NCBI GenBank assembly: GCA_964353465.1
Contig: CAYGWQ010000273.1
Span: 1 to 7,557, forward strand
Source: JAFNAG01 sp964353465
GTDB lineage: Bacteria; Acidobacteriota; UBA6911
DNA length: 7,557 bases
Direction of reading: 5' to 3'
Below, in pieces: positions 4,943-7,557 of this stretch. Position numbers and translations under genes: made by a program. The number at the start of each line of letters is the position of its first letter. The first letter of the stretch is position 1. The notes below the pieces were generated by a model. That model was not told the origin of the DNA, made no database searches, and worked only from the letters and a program-made list of their open reading frames with translations.

Positions 4943-6160
4943 ATGAAAAAGATACCTTGCGGTCTCCTGCTTCTGGGTGTGCTGGTTTTGCCCGGATACG
5001 CCCAAAAAAACGGCACTCAGTGGATCGAACAAAACTTCACCGTGGCGGCACAGCACGCCCGCAACATGGTTATGGCCATGAGCGCTTACCCCGATCAACT
5101 CCCGAGGACAGTGGATGCCGGCGGCAAGCTCGTCCCCTGCAATTCCTCCTGGTGGACGAGCGGTTTCTTCCCGGGCACACTGTGGCTGCTGCATGAGAAA
5201 ACCCGGGATGCGCAATTCCGAGACTATGCAAAACTCTACACCGCAAGGATCGAGAAAGAGAAGACCAATACCGGCACGCACGATCTCGGATTCATGCTGT
5301 ATAACAGCTTCGGGAACGGATTGCGCCTGACCGGTGATCCCGGCTACCGCGAAGTGCTGCTCACCGGCGCCCGTTCCTTGATCAGCCGTTTTAATGCACG
5401 AGTCGGCTGCATCATGTCATGGAACCCGAATGCCAGATGGAAGTACCCGGTCATCATCGACAACATGATGAACCTGGAGTTTCTGATGTGGGCACACAAG
5501 AGCAGCGGAGAGGCGATCTTTTACAATACCGCGGTGACGCACGCAGACACGACCATCAAGAATCATTTCAGGAAAGACTACAGCTCCTATCACGTGGTCT
5601 CGTATGACCCGGTTACCGGCGAAATCGAAAAGCGGCAGACATCGCAGGGGTACGCGGATGAATCCTCCTGGGCGCGCGGGCAGTCGTGGGGATTGTATGG
5701 CTTTGTCATGATGTATCGGGAGACCGGCCAGAAGCGTTACCTGGATCAGGCGCAACACATCGCAGGCTACCTGTTGAACCACCCTAATCTGCCGGCAGAC
5801 AAAGTCCCGTACTGGGACTACAACGCGCCCGGCATCCCCAACGAAAAGCGCGACGCCTCCGCCGCCGCCATCATGGCATCCGCTCTGGTGGAACTGAGCT
5901 GGTACAGCGCTGCCGAACCGGCGAACAAATACCGGCCGGCAGCAGTCCAGCAACTGCAGACACTGTCCTCCGCCGAATATAGGGCGGAGCCGGGAACCAA
6001 CGGCAATTTCCTCCTGAACCACAGTGTCGGATCGATCCCGGGAAAGAGCGAAGTGGACGTCCCGCTGACCTATGCCGATTATTACTTCCTGGAGGCCCTG
6101 AAGCGCTTGCAGGATAAAAGGACCCGCCTATCGGACGGGAGTCTGCGGCGGACAAGGTGA
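4943..6160 (+). CDS. Exported unsaturated glucuronyl hydrolase, GH88
   Basis: The 405-residue protein resembles GH88 unsaturated glucuronyl hydrolases, which use vinyl-ether hydration to release 4,5-unsaturated uronic acids from the non-reducing ends of oligosaccharides made by polysaccharide lyases. The two aspartates equivalent to the catalytic pair of Bacillus UGL (Asp88/Asp149) are visible: Asp114 in THDLGFM and Asp173 in IIDNMMNLEFL. Other family signatures of the alpha6/alpha6 barrel are SSWWTSGFFPGTLWLL (68-83), SSWARGQSWGLYGF, WDYNAPG, DASAAAIMASAL and LTYADYYFLEAL near the end. An N-terminal signal peptide (MKKIPCGLLLLGVLVLPGYA, cleavage after about residue 20) predicts export, unlike the cytoplasmic Bacillus enzyme. 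GAGGA at 4936-4940 is close to the ATG; an in-frame ATG at 4877 would place 22 residues before the signal peptide and is unlikely. The last about 15 residues, after ALKRLQ, form a basic tail overlapping the opposing transporter gene by 33 bp. Confidence 0.94.
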   Translation: MKKIPCGLLLLGVLVLPGYAQKNGTQWIEQNFTVAAQHARNMVMAMSAYPDQLPRTVDAGGKLVPCNSSWWTSGFFPGTLWLLHEKTRDAQFRDYAKLYTARIEKEKTNTGTHDLGFMLYNSFGNGLRLTGDPGYREVLLTGARSLISRFNARVGCIMSWNPNARWKYPVIIDNMMNLEFLMWAHKSSGEAIFYNTAVTHADTTIKNHFRKDYSSYHVVSYDPVTGEIEKRQTSQGYADESSWARGQSWGLYGFVMMYRETGQKRYLDQAQHIAGYLLNHPNLPADKVPYWDYNAPGIPNEKRDASAAAIMASALVELSWYSAAEPANKYRPAAVQQLQTLSSAEYRAEPGTNGNFLLNHSVGSIPGKSEVDVPLTYADYYFLEALKRLQDKRTRLSDGSLRRTR

Positions 6161-7348
6161 CATCCCGGCACCAGGATCTGCCAGATGAAGGGAACTGAGC
6201 CGCGTTCCAAGGGCAAACGCCGCACACAGCGCGCCCAGCAGCCAGAGAGCGTAATCAAGGCCGGCATCCGCCAGCAGGCCGACCGCAGGGTAGAGCAGGA
6301 ACGTTATAAAGCGCTCCAGGAGCGAGACTGAGGAAATAACGGTGGCCCGGTTTTCACTCTCCACGTGGCGGTTGATGAAGTCATTCAGGATCGGCATGCG
6401 GAGCATCTTGCACCCGACCAGCAGGAAAAGCATGACCAGGGCGAGATCCAGCCGCCGTACGAACCCGAGTGCCACGAACAGGACTGAGGGTAGCAGCGCC
6501 GTCAGCAACAGAAGACGGCGAAGGCCGAGTGCCTTTTCAAGCAGGCGGACGTTGCCGAGCAACAGGGCGGCGAAGAGGTTGAAGCCGGCGCCGACGAATC
6601 CCAGCTGCGCGACCCCGAGCCCGGCCCGCTGCGCCACCGGCTGATAAAACCAGAATGCGAAAAACGTCACGGACGAGATCGTGACCGCGTTGAGCACAAA
6701 TGCACGCAAGTTCCTGCGCGCGAAGAGCGTCCGAAGTCCGAGCATGCCCATCTCCAGAAAGCTGTCATTCGCTTTCTTGCGCGGCGGTTCCTGCATCCAG
6801 AAATACGCGGCTGCCGCCAGAACAGCTGAGACCGCCGTCATGGAGAATGCGACAGGGAGACGCTTGGGGTAATCCCGCAAGCCGGCGATGGTCGACCCGA
6901 CCGGGAACGCCAGGAGCAGGCCGAGCGTTCCGGCGGCTTCATAGCGCGAGAAATAGAATCGGGCACGTTCTTCCTCCTTCAGGACAATGAGCAGATCATA
7001 AAGCAGCGCCTGCTCAGCGCCCGATATGAGGGTCATGCCGACAGCGCCCAGGAATTCCGCGAGGAACAGAAGAAGGTAGGAGTTGCTGAGGCCGAAAAAG
7101 AGCATGTCGGCGCCGAACAGGAGACACCCGGCAGCCACGGAGATCTTGCGTCCGAACTTGTCCGCAACCACGCCGGTCGGAATTTCCAGCACAAATACCC
7201 AAAAAAGGAACCAGGCCTGGAGGACAAATATCCGCGTGTAGTCGACCCGAAGCCAATCCAGGAAATAGGGCACGGCAATCGGGCCGAAAAACTGCAGGTT
7301 TTTCAAGAACGTTGCCGCATATGCCTTTGCAAGGTTGCCCCGTTTCAT
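6128..7348 (-). CDS. Major facilitator superfamily (MFS) transporter
   Basis: With the start at 7348 the protein has 406 residues and about 12 hydrophobic segments, the size and topology of an MFS carrier of the inner membrane. The loop between segments 2 and 3 carries the MFS motif A as GVVADKFGRK (59-68), preceded by LEIPT. Members with this EIPTGxxADxxGRK motif are mostly annotated as drug/proton antiporters or unassigned carriers, so import of sugars released by the neighbouring enzymes is possible but not shown. A basic loop between the halves (MQEPPRKKAND) marks the centre. The frame is open to 7546, but residues upstream of 7348 look non-protein and cross a palindromic repeat. ATG 7360 (MLSCMKRG) is an alternative; neither start has a clear ribosome site. 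The 3' end overlaps the GH88 gene by 33 bp, and the C-terminus ends in a polar tail beyond the last membrane segment. Confidence 0.88.
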   Translation of the reverse strand: MKRGNLAKAYAATFLKNLQFFGPIAVPYFLDWLRVDYTRIFVLQAWFLFWVFVLEIPTGVVADKFGRKISVAAGCLLFGADMLFFGLSNSYLLLFLAEFLGAVGMTLISGAEQALLYDLLIVLKEEERARFYFSRYEAAGTLGLLLAFPVGSTIAGLRDYPKRLPVAFSMTAVSAVLAAAAYFWMQEPPRKKANDSFLEMGMLGLRTLFARRNLRAFVLNAVTISSVTFFAFWFYQPVAQRAGLGVAQLGFVGAGFNLFAALLLGNVRLLEKALGLRRLLLLTALLPSVLFVALGFVRRLDLALVMLFLLVGCKMLRMPILNDFINRHVESENRATVISSVSLLERFITFLLYPAVGLLADAGLDYALWLLGALCAAFALGTRLSSLHLADPGAGMSPCPPQTPVR

Positions 7349-7488
7349 GCATGACAGCATAATCCAATCGAAGGAGAAAGTGGGAGATCTTGCGAACAAA
7401 GGCGGCAAGCCGGCATGAGAACGCGCGGCCATGCTGGGAAGGCCCCAGCTGGTTTCTGTCGCGAAATACGTCCGCGCCCGCGCGGCAA

Positions 7489-7532
7489 AGCCCCGGGGCT
7501 GTAAGATAGTAGCCGGGGGCGCAAGCCCCCGG
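7489..7532. repeat. REP-like pair of GC-rich palindromes
   Basis: AGCCCCGGGGCT at 7489-7500 is a perfect 12-bp palindrome. After a 12-nt AT-richer linker comes CCGGGGGC (7513-7520), a GCAA tetraloop (7521-7524) and GCCCCCGG (7525-7532), a perfect 8-bp stem. Neither is followed by a T-run on either strand. Two close GC-rich palindromes joined by a short linker in non-coding DNA is the design of interspersed REP-type elements, and hairpins with this GGGGGCGCAAGCCCCC core recall ones I associate with Acidobacteriota genomes. Only one copy is in the window, so repetitiveness is not shown. Confidence 0.55.
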
Positions 7533-7557
7533 ATAGGATGTTGCATTGAAGGAGCCC

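Noticed and set aside
7513..7532. Rho-independent terminator
   Set aside because: The stem is strong but no T-run follows on either strand, and it is paired with another palindrome as in REP-type elements.
7349..7546. 66-residue N-terminal extension of the MFS protein
   Set aside because: It crosses the palindromic repeat, has no ribosome site and lacks MFS character; the first membrane segment begins shortly after 7348.
1..7557. CRISPR array, tRNA, rRNA, insertion sequence or phage genes
   Set aside because: Reading both strands showed no regularly spaced repeats, tRNA-like folds, transposase motifs or phage proteins.

Overview
The window is protein-dense, fairly GC-rich bacterial DNA with Shine-Dalgarno-type starts and Sec signal peptides on most enzymes. 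Three things recall soil or sediment Acidobacteriota: Gly/Ala/Pro-rich loops in the esterase, a paired GC-rich palindrome near the right edge, and GH43/GH88 enzymes without SusC/SusD. That assignment is an inference from style, not a demonstrated placement.

Layout, left to right. Positions 1-580 (+) hold the 3' end of a VapB-type antitoxin gene overlapping a complete VapC PIN-domain toxin gene. Positions 624-2730 (+) hold two exported five-bladed beta-propeller glycosidases of the GH43 type, 46 nt apart and probably co-transcribed. On the minus strand, 4568-2694 holds a two-gene unit: a single-pass membrane protein with a BON-like domain, then, 21 nt later, an exported CE1-like alpha/beta-hydrolase esterase with an N-terminal early-set (CBM48-like) domain. 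A 374-bp non-coding stretch (4569-4942) follows. It carries several small hairpins and a good sigma70-type promoter for an exported GH88 unsaturated glucuronyl hydrolase (4943-6160, +). A major facilitator superfamily transporter (7348-6128, -) comes next, and a REP-like double palindrome (7489-7532) lies upstream of it.

Taken together, the centre looks like a small cluster for trimming a substituted, uronic-acid-containing plant or microbial polysaccharide outside the cytoplasm. The GH43 enzymes would remove arabinose, xylose or related side groups, the esterase would remove acyl or feruloyl esters, and the GH88 enzyme would hydrolyse unsaturated uronyl ends left by a polysaccharide lyase. 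No lyase, SusC/SusD pair or dedicated regulator is in the window, so the pathway is incomplete here and the substrate is not fixed.

Two convergent gene pairs overlap at their 3' ends (37 bp at 2694-2730 and 33 bp at 6128-6160), so there is no intergenic terminator between them. I do not see a clearly new defence or mobile system. The best leads are the BON/esterase pairing, the low-complexity loops in the esterase, the repeated tail-to-tail overlaps and the REP-like element.
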